Source of the DNA: Spongiimicrobium salis
GTDB lineage: Bacteria; Bacteroidota; Bacteroidia; Flavobacteriales; Flavobacteriaceae
Reading direction: 5' to 3'
Assembly (NCBI RefSeq): GCF_043678055.1
Contig: NZ_JBHEQA010000001.1
Coordinates: forward strand, 1,984,001 to 2,048,000
DNA: 64,000 nucleotides
The translations under genes and the position numbers were made by a program. Each line of letters starts with the position of its first letter. Within the stretch, counting starts at the first letter, position 1. Under the pieces are notes generated by a model. It was not told where the DNA came from and did no database searches. It was given only the letters and a program-made list of their open reading frames with translations. Below, in pieces: positions 8,468 to 16,800 of the stretch.

Positions 8468-10012
8468 ATGGCAAAACAAGAAGATACGTTTAAGAAGGTG
8501 ATATCCCATGCAAAGGAGTATGGGTATGTCTTTCAGTCTAGCGAAATTTATGACGGATTAAGTGCTGTTTATGATTATGCGCAGAACGGGGCAGAGTTAA
8601 AAAAGAATATCAAAGAATATTGGTGGAAGGCCATGGTTCAAATGAACGGGAACATTGTGGGATTGGATTCTGCAATTTTTATGCACCCTACCATTTGGAA
8701 GGCTTCCGGGCATGTAGATGCATTTAATGACCCCCTGATCGATAATAAAGATTCAAAGAAACGATATCGTGCAGACGTTTTGATCGAAGATCATGTAGAG
8801 AAAATCAAAACTAAAATCACCAAGGAAGTAAAAAAGGCGGCAAAACGTTTTGGTGATGCCTTTGATGAGGGACAATTTTTGGAAACCAATCCAAGAGTAG
8901 TGGGATATCAAGAAAAAATTTCGACTATCATGGGAAGAATGGCCCGTTCCTTGGAAAAAGAGGATTTGGCCGATGTAAAATTACTGATTGAAGAATTAGA
9001 GATTGTCTGCCCCGTATCCGGATCTAAGAATTGGACAGATGTAAAGCAGTTCAACCTGATGTTTGGCACCAAATTGGGAGCTTCTGCAGATAGTGCCATG
9101 GATTTATATTTAAGGCCAGAAACCGCCCAAGGTATTTTTGTGAATTTCTTGAACGTACAAAAGACGGGAAGAATGAAAATTCCTTTTGGAATTGCCCAAA
9201 TAGGAAAAGCCTTCCGGAATGAAATCGTTGCCCGTCAATTTATCTTCCGTCAGCGAGAGTTTGAACAAATGGAACTACAATTCTTTGTGCGTCCCGGGAC
9301 ACAAAAGGAATGGTATGAAAAATGGAAGGAAACCCGTATGAAATGGCATTTGTCCTTAGGAATGGACCAAGAGAATTATCGTTTTCACGATCATGAGAAG
9401 TTGGCACATTATGCCGATGCTGCTGCGGATATTGAATTTAAGTTCCCTTTCGGATTTAAAGAATTGGAAGGAATTCATTCGCGAACCGATTTTGATTTAA
9501 GTAGCCATGAAGAACATTCCGGGAAAAAACTACAGTATTTTGATCATGAGTTAAATGAGAGTTATGTGCCTTATGTGGTAGAAACTTCCATAGGGGTGGA
9601 TCGTATGTTCTTGGCTGTGTTTTCCAATGCTTTACAAGAAGAAGAACTTGAAAATGGTACAACGCGTACCGTATTAAAACTTCCTGCGGTATTGGCTCCT
9701 ACAAAGGCGGCTGTTCTTCCTTTGGTAAAGAAAGATGGTTTGCCGGAATTGGCCGAAGATATTTTGAACGATTTGAAGTGGGACTTTAATGTCATTTATG
9801 ACGAAAAAGATGCCGTAGGACGACGCTATAGAAGGCAAGATGCCAATGGTACACCTTTTTGTATTACCGTGGACCACCAAAGTCTGGAAGATAAGACCGT
9901 GACCATAAGACATCGCGATAGTATGGAACAACAGCGTGTTGCCATAGCCGATGTTAAGGATATCATTGCAAAAGAAGTGGATATGAAACATTGGTTAAAA
10001 CGGGTAGAATAA
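8468..10012 (+). CDS. glyS: Glycine--tRNA ligase (class II homodimeric type)
   Basis: 514 residues from the ATG at 8468 (MAKQEDTFKK). The upstream in-frame ATG at 8450 lies upstream of the probable -7 box and is not used. Charges tRNA-Gly with glycine in the cytoplasm. Class II synthetase motifs are visible: motif 2 around AFRNEIVARQFIFRQREFE, and motif 3 around TSIGVDRMFLAVF. A C-terminal anticodon-binding domain starts near LAPTKAAVLPLVKK. This is the single-chain archaeal/eukaryotic-like GlyRS also found in Bacteroidota, not the bacterial alpha2beta2 GlyQ/GlyS pair. It appears to be transcribed alone. Confidence 0.95.
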   Translation: MAKQEDTFKKVISHAKEYGYVFQSSEIYDGLSAVYDYAQNGAELKKNIKEYWWKAMVQMNGNIVGLDSAIFMHPTIWKASGHVDAFNDPLIDNKDSKKRYRADVLIEDHVEKIKTKITKEVKKAAKRFGDAFDEGQFLETNPRVVGYQEKISTIMGRMARSLEKEDLADVKLLIEELEIVCPVSGSKNWTDVKQFNLMFGTKLGASADSAMDLYLRPETAQGIFVNFLNVQKTGRMKIPFGIAQIGKAFRNEIVARQFIFRQREFEQMELQFFVRPGTQKEWYEKWKETRMKWHLSLGMDQENYRFHDHEKLAHYADAAADIEFKFPFGFKELEGIHSRTDFDLSSHEEHSGKKLQYFDHELNESYVPYVVETSIGVDRMFLAVFSNALQEEELENGTTRTVLKLPAVLAPTKAAVLPLVKKDGLPELAEDILNDLKWDFNVIYDEKDAVGRRYRRQDANGTPFCITVDHQSLEDKTVTIRHRDSMEQQRVAIADVKDIIAKEVDMKHWLKRVE

Positions 10013-10140
10013 TCTTCTGATCTCAAGAAAATAAGCGCTGGGGGATAAGATGTTCTATTGCATTTTATCCCCTATATTTATGGGATAATCCCAAATCGCT
10101 TTTTCTGATTTTTATACTACTAAAAATACCAGAATAATGT

Positions 10141-10713
10141 ATGGAGGAACAACTGCGAAATTATTTCGATCGGTATGTACAGCTTACAGATGTAGAATTT
10201 GCCTTGTTCTTTGAACACCTTTCCAAAGTCAGTTTTAAGAAAAAGGACTTTCTGCTGGAACAGGGAAAAGTATGTCAATACCGATTTTTTATTCTGGAAG
10301 GCCTTGTGCGTTATTTTCAATCGGATGCCGATGGAAAGGAACATATTGGTTTATTCGGCATAGAAAACTGGTGGGTCACCAATCTAGAGAGCTTTTCTCA
10401 GGAAACTCCATCCAGAAATGCCATCCAGGCGTTGGAAGAAACGATAGTACTGCAAATCTCAAAAAAAGACTTAGAAGCAATGTATCTTAAAATCCCCAAA
10501 TTGGAACGGGTTTTTAGGATCATATCCGAAAATATGCTGGTAGCCTTGCAACGGAGGGATGAGGTGTATATGAAAAGAAGTAGCAGGGAGCGTTATTTTC
10601 ATTTGGTGGATGGTATTCCAAACTTTGCCCAAAGGGTTCCTCAGTATATGATTGCTTCCTATTTAGATATAACGCCCGAGTATCTTAGTGAGTTAAGGAA
10701 AAGTCGTTCATAG
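10141..10713 (+). CDS. Crp/Fnr-family transcriptional regulator
   Basis: 190 residues. A cyclic-nucleotide-binding-type jelly roll spans about 5-115 (KKDFLLEQGKVCQYRFFILEG, then LEETIVLQISKKDLE). A C-terminal winged helix-turn-helix region (about 140-190) includes VPQYMIASYLDITPEYLSELRK. It lacks an obvious conserved cAMP phosphate cassette, as is usual for flavobacterial members of this group. The AhpD-like gene lies 95 bases downstream on the same strand with its own -7 box, and a palindrome stands between them; regulation of that neighbour is inferred. Confidence 0.85.
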   Translation: MEEQLRNYFDRYVQLTDVEFALFFEHLSKVSFKKKDFLLEQGKVCQYRFFILEGLVRYFQSDADGKEHIGLFGIENWWVTNLESFSQETPSRNAIQALEETIVLQISKKDLEAMYLKIPKLERVFRIISENMLVALQRRDEVYMKRSSRERYFHLVDGIPNFAQRVPQYMIASYLDITPEYLSELRKSRS

Positions 10714-10739
10714 CTTCCTTTTACGGTTCAATGCATTTT

Positions 10740-10755
10740 CTTAAGATGTCTTAAG
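10740..10755 (+). promoter_or_regulatory. CTTAAG palindrome upstream of the AhpD-like gene
   Basis: CTTAAG-ATGT-CTTAAG is a perfect inverted repeat centred about 34 bases before the -7 box at 10778, a position expected for an activator or repressor site. A similar CTTA-N6-TAAG lies at 10684-10697 in the end of the regulator gene. It is a candidate site for the adjacent Crp-like protein. Confidence 0.35.
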
Positions 10756-10777
10756 GGAAGGAAAGAAGTAGTGGAAC

Positions 10778-10785
10778 TATTTTTG
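10778..10785 (+). promoter_or_regulatory. Putative -7 box (TATTTTTG)
   Basis: Exact TAnnTTTG match 23 bases before the ATG of the AhpD-like gene at 10809. Confidence 0.55.
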
Positions 10786-10808
10786 GGGGAAATCTAAAAA
10801 TCAAAGAA

Positions 10809-11261
10809 ATGGAACGTATATCGTATCAAGACATTCCCAAAGGAATGTTTGAACAACTTCGGGAGATAGAAAATTTTATGACTCAGTCTCCACTGGATTG
10901 GCAATTGCTGGAATTGATTCGCTTGCGCGTGGCTCAAGAAAATGGATGTGCTTATTGTGTAGATATGCATCACAAAGAATTGGAACATTTGGGAGAGACA
11001 TCCCTACGCTTGTCCTCACTTTGCGTATGGGAAGAAACACCGTATTTCTCCCCTAAAGAAAGAGTGGTGTTACGCTTTACAGAAGCATTGACAAAACTCC
11101 AACCTGGACCTTTGACCGATGCCGTGTATCAGCCTTTGCTTGACTTTTTTAACAAGGAGGAGGTTTGTTACCTGACCTTGGCCATTGCCCAGATCAATAC
11201 CTGGACCCGACTTATGAAAACCTTTCAATTTACACCCGGGAAATATCAAGTAGCATCCTAA
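10809..11261 (+). CDS. AhpD-like carboxymuconolactone decarboxylase family protein
   Basis: 150 residues of the all-helical AhpD/CMD fold. The redox motif is Cys47-x2-Cys50-x3-His54 (GCAYCVDMHHKEL), as in alkylhydroperoxidase AhpD. C-terminal helices include NKEEVCYLTLAIAQINTWTRL. Members either act as peroxidase components or have unassigned roles; the intact CxxC and His favour a thiol-based redox activity. It follows a Crp-like regulator, a frequent association in this phylum, and is followed by a clear terminator. Confidence 0.85.
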   Translation: MERISYQDIPKGMFEQLREIENFMTQSPLDWQLLELIRLRVAQENGCAYCVDMHHKELEHLGETSLRLSSLCVWEETPYFSPKERVVLRFTEALTKLQPGPLTDAVYQPLLDFFNKEEVCYLTLAIAQINTWTRLMKTFQFTPGKYQVAS

Positions 11262-11289
11262 AAGGAAGCTCTTGCGGAATTAAAAATGA

Positions 11290-11325
11290 AAAAGTGCTAT
11301 ACCTGTCAGGGTTGCACTTTTCTAT
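11290..11325 (+). terminator. Intrinsic terminator after the AhpD-like gene
   Basis: AAAAGTGC (11290-11297) pairs with GCACTTTT (11314-11321). The loop contains a further ACC/GGT pairing, and the stem runs into TTTTCTATT. It lies 29 bases after the stop at 11261. Confidence 0.7.
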
Positions 11326-11426
11326 TATTTAGGTTGGGAAAGACATAAGAATGCCGCATTAGTGGCATAAGGATCTCCTTAAAGATGGTATTAGTTTTGA
11401 AGAAAATTATTCAAACCAGGGAGACC

Positions 11427-12266
11427 ATGAAAAGAACAATTCTTATTGCACTAAGCGCAATAATCCTAACCTTGTTGACCGTATTTGTGATTATTGAAGT
11501 CCAAGCCCAAAAAGCGCAATTACGAGGCGACTTCATTGAAGAACTCCATTCCGAAATCTTGGATGAATCTAGAAAATTGCTGATTCATCTCCCTAAAGGC
11601 TATGGGCAAAATACAAACAAACGCTATCCTATTTTAGTTGCTTTGGATGGAACTTCGCACGATCACATTGTTGCAAATGCGGTACATACCCTAAACTATG
11701 CCCAAACATTGTCTGATATTATTATTGTTGGAATTCCCAATACGGACAGAAAAAGAGATTTAACTCCTGAATATATGCACAGGGACAAGGCGTCTGAAGC
11801 CATGGGGGAAGGAGATCGATTTTTGGAATTCTTAGAAAAAGAAGCAATTCCGTTTATAGAAAAAAAATATAGAGGAAATGGATACCGCATGTTATCTGGA
11901 CATTCCAGAGGCGGACTTTTTACCATGTATGCCCTTATGGAGAAACCGATATTGTTTAAAGCGTATTTCTGTCATAGCCCAGCATTTTGGAGAGAGGATA
12001 ATCGTATTGTAAAAAAAATGAATGATCGTTTGAAAAAAAGCAACAGCTTAAAAGGGTTTATTTATCTAAGCTTGGGAAGTCAGGAAAATGAAAAAATGAA
12101 GAAAGGGTTTAATAAAATGGTGGCGCTATTGGAAAAGAATAGACCAAAGGAACTTAAAGTGTCGTCAGAATATACAGAAGGAGGCACGCATCAAACCAAT
12201 CCATATTATGCAGTTCCACATGCCTTTATGTTATGGCAAGAACAAACCAAACAAATTTTGAAGTAG
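11427..12266 (+). CDS. Secreted esterase, alpha/beta hydrolase fold (putative esterase D / Fes-like)
   Basis: 279 residues from the ATG at 11427; an earlier in-frame start at 11385 would add 14 residues before the signal and is less likely. The N terminus RTILIALSAIILTLLTVFV is a signal peptide or anchor. The esterase PF00756 fold is visible: RYPILVALDG (66-75), elbow GHSRGG with Ser160, and His255 in EGGTHQTN. This family includes S-formylglutathione hydrolases and siderophore or cinnamoyl esterases. It converges on a TonB receptor gene with 18 bases between stops, so a role in processing an imported ester ligand such as a siderophore is possible but inferred. Confidence 0.8.
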   Translation: MKRTILIALSAIILTLLTVFVIIEVQAQKAQLRGDFIEELHSEILDESRKLLIHLPKGYGQNTNKRYPILVALDGTSHDHIVANAVHTLNYAQTLSDIIIVGIPNTDRKRDLTPEYMHRDKASEAMGEGDRFLEFLEKEAIPFIEKKYRGNGYRMLSGHSRGGLFTMYALMEKPILFKAYFCHSPAFWREDNRIVKKMNDRLKKSNSLKGFIYLSLGSQENEKMKKGFNKMVALLEKNRPKELKVSSEYTEGGTHQTNPYYAVPHAFMLWQEQTKQILK

Positions 12267-12284
12267 AAGAACCATCGAACAAAC

Positions 12285-14363
12285 CTATAGCGTATAGCGC
12301 AACTGTAATGAACCGTAGTAGTTCCTTCCATCACCAGGATTGAAAAAACGAGGCTGCGCCCCGCCAAAACCTCGGGCGTTGATGACTACGGATCGCGTAT
12401 ATCTTGTATTCCAAAGATTGTTAATGCCAAAATCTACCTGCGCCGTTATGCTTTTGAAAATCCTTTTTTTGTAACCTATTCGTGTGTTGTAGACATTGAA
12501 AGATTCACTAGATAAGGTATTGGCATCTGTTAAGGGAATAGCACCTACATACTGATGTGTCGTATTCCAATAAAAGCCGGAAGTGTGTTGAACCTGGATT
12601 CCCGAATTCACCCGATGTTTCGGTACACCGGTCAATGGATTCCCGGAAAAATCATCATCGCCATCCCTAAAATCTACAAAACTGTGATCATTAAGGGTAT
12701 AGCTGATAAAGGGGGTCAATTGCAGCTGTGCGGCAATGGATATGGCATAATTGGCGTCCAATTCCAATCCCTGATGTTTGGTACTCCCGGCATTTCTGCC
12801 TATAAACTGATCTTCGGCAATGCGTTCCGCCACCAAAAGATTCTGGACATCCATGCGATACAAGGCCAAATTTAAACGGAATCTTTTACGGTCCAAGGCC
12901 AATTGCGTTCCCAATTCATAATTGGTTCCTGTCTCCTGATCTATATCTGGATTGATAGCACCATCTGGTGTCAAAGTCTCTTCAAAACCCGGATTGGAAA
13001 AACCTCGGCTGATATTCGCATAAATGGAATGATTTTCCGTGAAATCGTAGTTCAACGTCAAGCTGGGCAATAGAATGGCATCAAAACTGCGTTCCGCACT
13101 GGTATTTCCGGCTCCAGTATTGAATTGATCTCTAAAATCAAATTTGGTCTTGTTGACGCTTAAACCCAATTGGGCTTGAAAAGCAGGGGTCAAGGGCAAG
13201 GTCAATGTGCCGAAAAGATTGAGTTGTCTTCTGAATTCCTTGGTGGCCCCAATCTGATTTCCTTGTAAACTCCCATTGCCATTGTTTTCGGCAAATAAAT
13301 TTTCAAAGGTACCATTGTTAAACTCATCATGGTATAATTCTGTTCCTAAACTGTAGTGGGCATCTTGCCCTAAAAAGAGAAAATCGCCCAATAAACGGCT
13401 TCGAAAGCCAAAACCATTGGTGAATTCATCGACGATATTAAAAGGGCGGGCCTCAAATTGATCGAGATAGGTATAAAATACACTGCTGATATGTTGCAAT
13501 CGGGGGCTGTATCTTTGTGCATAGGAAAGTCCTATTAGCGTGTATTTATTAGCTTCAAACCCTTGGGCGGCAAGCCAGTTGGCAGCAGCCTGTCTGGGAT
13601 TCTCTTCAAAGGCATCTTGACTCAGGGAACTTGGAATCTGAGCGGTATAGTCTACATAGTTCACTAAGAAAGAGAGGCTGCTATTGGTACTGATGTTATA
13701 CGAGGAATGCAATAAGAGGCCATGGCGATCAAAACTGTTATTTTCCCGGAAGCCATCGGTTTCAAAATGACCATATTGCAGGCCTATAGAAAATTTTTCC
13801 TCAGCATGATTAAAACTCAGACTGTTTTTAACGAGATTAAAGGAGCCCGTTGTAAAATTGTTGGAAAAACGAGTGGCTTCTTTTACAAAGCCTTTGGTTT
13901 TCAATAAAAGAGCGCCTCCAAGATTAGTGCCATAAGCGGTTCCTTTGGGGCCTTTGATCACTTCTATTTGCCCAAGATTTTCAGGGTCATAAGTTTCCAA
14001 AGTAGAAAATCCATTACCGCTGGTTACGGGGATATCGTTGTAATATAGACGTAATTTATCCGTGCCAAAAGGAGTACGTGCCCCTATGCCACGTATAGTG
14101 GCTCTGTTAGTGTTCAATGCCCCGGATAAAATATATACTCCCGCAATTTGATTGATGGCCGAGACCGCTTCAATAGGACTATAGTTTTGAAATGTTTTGG
14201 GGCCAATGGTTGAAGATGGAGTAATGCCAATAGCACTTTTACTTCTATTGGCATCCAGGAGTATAACTTCGTCCAAGGATATTACACTATCCTTTTTCAC
14301 CTCTTGACCGAGGAGCATTGTAGTCCATAAAAAGGAACATAAAAATAGAGCAGTGGTCTTCAT
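12285..14363 (-). CDS. TonB-dependent receptor (siderophore-receptor type)
   Basis: 692 residues. The signal peptide is MKTTALFLCSFLWTTMLLG. A TonB-box-like DEVILLDANR segment leads directly into a plug domain (about 45-150: SAINQIAGVYILSG, ATIRGIGARTPFG, QIEVIKGPKGTAYGTNLGG). The barrel follows and ends ..NYYGSLQLRYTL. Unlike the receptor at 28.9 kb it has no carboxypeptidase-like N-terminal extension. The compact architecture is that of metal or siderophore receptors such as the FecA/FhuE class, though the ligand is not determined. An exact -7 box lies 18 bases upstream. Confidence 0.92.
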   Translation of the reverse strand: MKTTALFLCSFLWTTMLLGQEVKKDSVISLDEVILLDANRSKSAIGITPSSTIGPKTFQNYSPIEAVSAINQIAGVYILSGALNTNRATIRGIGARTPFGTDKLRLYYNDIPVTSGNGFSTLETYDPENLGQIEVIKGPKGTAYGTNLGGALLLKTKGFVKEATRFSNNFTTGSFNLVKNSLSFNHAEEKFSIGLQYGHFETDGFRENNSFDRHGLLLHSSYNISTNSSLSFLVNYVDYTAQIPSSLSQDAFEENPRQAAANWLAAQGFEANKYTLIGLSYAQRYSPRLQHISSVFYTYLDQFEARPFNIVDEFTNGFGFRSRLLGDFLFLGQDAHYSLGTELYHDEFNNGTFENLFAENNGNGSLQGNQIGATKEFRRQLNLFGTLTLPLTPAFQAQLGLSVNKTKFDFRDQFNTGAGNTSAERSFDAILLPSLTLNYDFTENHSIYANISRGFSNPGFEETLTPDGAINPDIDQETGTNYELGTQLALDRKRFRLNLALYRMDVQNLLVAERIAEDQFIGRNAGSTKHQGLELDANYAISIAAQLQLTPFISYTLNDHSFVDFRDGDDDFSGNPLTGVPKHRVNSGIQVQHTSGFYWNTTHQYVGAIPLTDANTLSSESFNVYNTRIGYKKRIFKSITAQVDFGINNLWNTRYTRSVVINARGFGGAQPRFFNPGDGRNYYGSLQLRYTL

Positions 14364-14381
14364 CTATAGCATTTAAGGCGT

Positions 14382-14389
14382 CAAAAGTA
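14382..14389 (-). promoter_or_regulatory. Putative -7 box of the TonB receptor (TACTTTTG, minus strand)
   Basis: Exact TAnnTTTG match on the minus strand, ending 18 bases before the receptor ATG at 14363. No Fur-box-like palindrome was recognised around it. Confidence 0.5.
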
Positions 14390-14444
14390 AGTATTATAAC
14401 CCGAAAAGCTATGGTCTCAAATAGATAAGGAGATGTTAATTTAT

Positions 14445-14987
14445 CTAAAAACGATACCCTAGGGAAATACCAATACGAGGGACAATATCAGGTGAAACGC
14501 CATCCCGAAATACATTTCTACCCAATCCTAGAAAAACTTCTGTAATGAACCCCCTAGGGCTAACAAATTTTCCGCCAATAGCTATTCCTAGTGCAATATC
14601 CGTATAAGAATCCGTGTTTCTGGCGGAATTCGTACTAGGATTTGAAAAATCAAAAGTTTCAAATTGACCAGAATTGAGCATGCCAAAGCCTTCTACAAAA
14701 AAGCCTTGGGCATATTTTCCAGTGAAAAAATGTCTGTAGAAACCTGTCAGGGCAAAATCTATGGTATTCTCTACAAAATCATCGTCCCTATCCAGATGGA
14801 ACAAAAAACCTCCCCCTATGGCCCCTTCCTCGTTTAAGAGATACTCGTAATCTGCAGATACGGAATAAAAAGCAAGAAGATTAAAAACATTAAGTTTAAT
14901 TTCATGTTGGGGAATAGAGTCCTTATGCTGTCCAAATCCGTAAAACAAAATTGAAAACAACAGTAAAACGGTTAATCTTTTTCTCAT
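14445..14987 (-). CDS. Outer-membrane beta-barrel-like protein (tandem paralogue 1)
   Basis: 180 residues with the signal peptide RLTVLLLFSILFYGFG. The remainder is a small beta barrel: EIKLNVFNLLAFYSVSADYEYLL, YAQGFFVEGFGMLNSG, DIALGIAIGGKFV, RGFITEVFLGLGRN, ending ISLGYRF. It may belong to the DUF3575-type barrels of Bacteroidota. It is a clear paralogue of the gene at 15033-15578, co-oriented with 45 bases between, so the pair arose by tandem duplication. Function unknown. Confidence 0.75.
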   Translation of the reverse strand: MRKRLTVLLLFSILFYGFGQHKDSIPQHEIKLNVFNLLAFYSVSADYEYLLNEEGAIGGGFLFHLDRDDDFVENTIDFALTGFYRHFFTGKYAQGFFVEGFGMLNSGQFETFDFSNPSTNSARNTDSYTDIALGIAIGGKFVSPRGFITEVFLGLGRNVFRDGVSPDIVPRIGISLGYRF

Positions 14988-15032
14988 AAAAACTGAAGTA
15001 AAGGGTATTGGATTTTGTAACAGGCTTCTTTG

Positions 15033-15578
15033 CTAAAAACGATATCCCAGGGAAATACCGCCCCGAGTTACGATTTCCGGAGCAAAATCAGAATCCAATA
15101 AATTACGACCAATTCCCGTATAAATCTCTGCGATAAACCCCCTTTTGGTCACAAATTTTCCACCTACGGATATCCCTAGGGCAAAATCTGTATAGGAAGT
15201 ATCCTGTGGGGGATTTGCAACATCATCAAAAAAGAAGATATCAGAATCCCCGGAATTGAGCATGCCAAATCCTTCCACAAAAAAACCTTTAGCGTATTTA
15301 TTGGAAAAATATTGACGGTAATAGGGCGTAAAAGAAAATTGACGGAATTCATCAAAAAAATCTTCATCCTCTCCTACATTGAACAGCACACTGATCCCAA
15401 GAGAGGCCTCTTCGTTCAAGAGGTATTCGTATTGAAGATCCAGAAAGGAAAATGCAATAAGGTTGAAGGCATTGGTTTTGATTTCGTTTCGGGCTTGAAC
15501 TACGGAGGCTTGATCCTGACCCTTTGCAGTGTGTAGGAATGCGATACTTAAAATAAAGAGAAGAGATAATTTTTTCAT
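15033..15578 (-). CDS. Outer-membrane beta-barrel-like protein (tandem paralogue 2)
   Basis: 181 residues with the signal peptide KLSLLFILSIAFLHTAKG. It shares with its neighbour at 14445 the blocks EIKTNAFNLIAF, YAKGFFVEGFGMLNSG, DFALGISVGGKFV, RGFIAEIYTGIGRN and the C terminus ISLGYRF. The central acidic loop (VGEDEDFFDEFRQF) differs most. This upstream copy is probably transcribed first in a two-gene unit. Function unknown. Confidence 0.75.
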   Translation of the reverse strand: MKKLSLLFILSIAFLHTAKGQDQASVVQARNEIKTNAFNLIAFSFLDLQYEYLLNEEASLGISVLFNVGEDEDFFDEFRQFSFTPYYRQYFSNKYAKGFFVEGFGMLNSGDSDIFFFDDVANPPQDTSYTDFALGISVGGKFVTKRGFIAEIYTGIGRNLLDSDFAPEIVTRGGISLGYRF

Positions 15579-15668
15579 AATAACTTTTTTTGTTTAGCGT
15601 ACTATTTTTTTGAAAGGATATTCGATTGAGACATCACCTTGAATGAAAAACGTAAGAAAGGGTTCAAT

Positions 15669-15839
15669 ATGAATTCAATAGATGGGATGTTGATTTTGGG
15701 GGTGTTGTTTGGAGCGGACAAAGTTGTAATACCTAAGATAAAGGGAATACGGGGAAATAGGATGGCATACACCATCTGGAGTATTGTTTTTCTTGTAATC
15801 ATAGCTTGGTTTAGTGACAAGATACAATTTTCGAAATAA
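15669..15839 (+). CDS. Possible small membrane protein
   Basis: A 56-codon frame from ATG 15669, extendable to a TTG at 15639 for 66 residues. The predicted peptide has a hydrophobic segment near the start (DGMLILGVLFGADKVV), a basic middle, then a C-terminal helix (TIWSIVFLVIIAWF). This is an inside-loop-inside double-spanning pattern. It is divergent from the barrel genes and fills an otherwise empty 390-base gap. No family was recognised, so it is offered as plausible only. Confidence 0.3.
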   Translation: MNSIDGMLILGVLFGADKVVIPKIKGIRGNRMAYTIWSIVFLVIIAWFSDKIQFSK

Positions 15840-15944
15840 GGTTGCGTATTTATTAAGACTGAATTTAAATAAGATAAGAGTAAAGATTGTTTATGTTGGG
15901 AAATAATTGGGAATTCGCCATTTTCCGATACAGGAAACATTCCC

Positions 15945-15952
15945 TATTTTTG
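15945..15952 (+). promoter_or_regulatory. Putative -7 box (TATTTTTG)
   Basis: Exact TAnnTTTG match 16 bases before the GTG start of exonuclease III at 15969, supporting that start. Confidence 0.55.
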
Positions 15953-15968
15953 GGAAAAATTTTATCAA

Positions 15969-16733
15969 GTGAAGATCGTATCCTATAATGTCAACGGAAT
16001 TAGGGCAGCTCTGAAAAAAGGGTTTTTAGATTGGTTACAGACCGCGGATCCGGATGTAATTTGCCTTCAGGAAATAAAAGCCAATAAGGAACAATTGGAG
16101 TTGGAATTGTTTGAAGAAGCAGGATACAAATATCACTACTGGTTCAGTGCCCAGAAAAAAGGATATAGTGGGGTAGCGATACTGTGCAAGGAAGAACCTG
16201 ATCATGTAGCTTATGGGACGGGAATCGACTATATGGACTTTGAAGGAAGAAATCTTAGGGTAGATTTTAATGGCGTTTCCATTATGAGTATGTACCTGCC
16301 ATCGGCATCCAATATGGATCGCTTGACGTTCAAATTAAAATATATGGACGATTTACAGGACTATGTCAATGAATTAACGAAAACACATCCAAATTTGATC
16401 ATCTTGGGCGATTATAATATCTGTCACCAAGCGATTGATATTCACGATCCGGTCAGAAATAAGAATGTTTCTGGCTTTTTGCCCGAAGAACGGGAATGGA
16501 TCGGAAATTTTATTGAAAGTGGTTTTATCGATAGTTTTAGACATTTCAATAAAGAGCCCCATCAATACTCATGGTGGAGCTATAGGGCCAATGCCAGAGC
16601 CAATAATAAAGGTTGGCGCTTAGATTATGGGATGGTCAGTAAGCCTCTGGAAGAACGACTTAAAAGAGCAGTTATTCTTTCGGAAGCAAAGCATAGCGAC
16701 CATTGCCCCATTCTTGTGGAATTGGACAAATAA
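15969..16733 (+). CDS. xth: Exodeoxyribonuclease III
   Basis: 254 residues from a GTG start (MKIVSYNVNGIRAALKKG), full length for the ExoIII/APE family. AP endonuclease and 3'-exonuclease of base-excision repair. Metal and catalytic residues are visible: Asn7 (YNVNG), Glu35 (CLQEIK), Asp148 and Asn150 (LGDYNI), and Asp244-His245 (HSDHCPI). It appears to have its own promoter. A perfect inverted repeat between it and the next gene probably belongs to that gene's promoter. Confidence 0.95.
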   Translation: MKIVSYNVNGIRAALKKGFLDWLQTADPDVICLQEIKANKEQLELELFEEAGYKYHYWFSAQKKGYSGVAILCKEEPDHVAYGTGIDYMDFEGRNLRVDFNGVSIMSMYLPSASNMDRLTFKLKYMDDLQDYVNELTKTHPNLIILGDYNICHQAIDIHDPVRNKNVSGFLPEEREWIGNFIESGFIDSFRHFNKEPHQYSWWSYRANARANNKGWRLDYGMVSKPLEERLKRAVILSEAKHSDHCPILVELDK

Positions 16734-16765
16734 TCAGAAATAAAACAACGACATTATATTATCCA

Positions 16766-16786
16766 GATTGCCCGTCATGGGCAATC
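16766..16786 (+). promoter_or_regulatory. Perfect 8-base palindrome over the -33 region of the Tas-like gene
   Basis: GATTGCCC (16766-16773) and GGGCAATC (16779-16786) are perfect inverted repeats separated by GTCAT. The left arm contains a TTG (16768-16770) placed 18 bases before TAAAATTG (16789-16796), a one-mismatch -7 box. The ATG is at 16801. This is the arrangement expected for a repressor operator over a promoter. No T run follows on either strand, arguing against a terminator. Confidence 0.5.
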
Positions 16787-16800
16787 CTTAAAATTGCATC

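Noticed and set aside
15602..15940. 112-codon minus-strand frame in the gap before xth
   Set aside because: No promoter, no motif, and it overlaps the more plausible small + strand frame.
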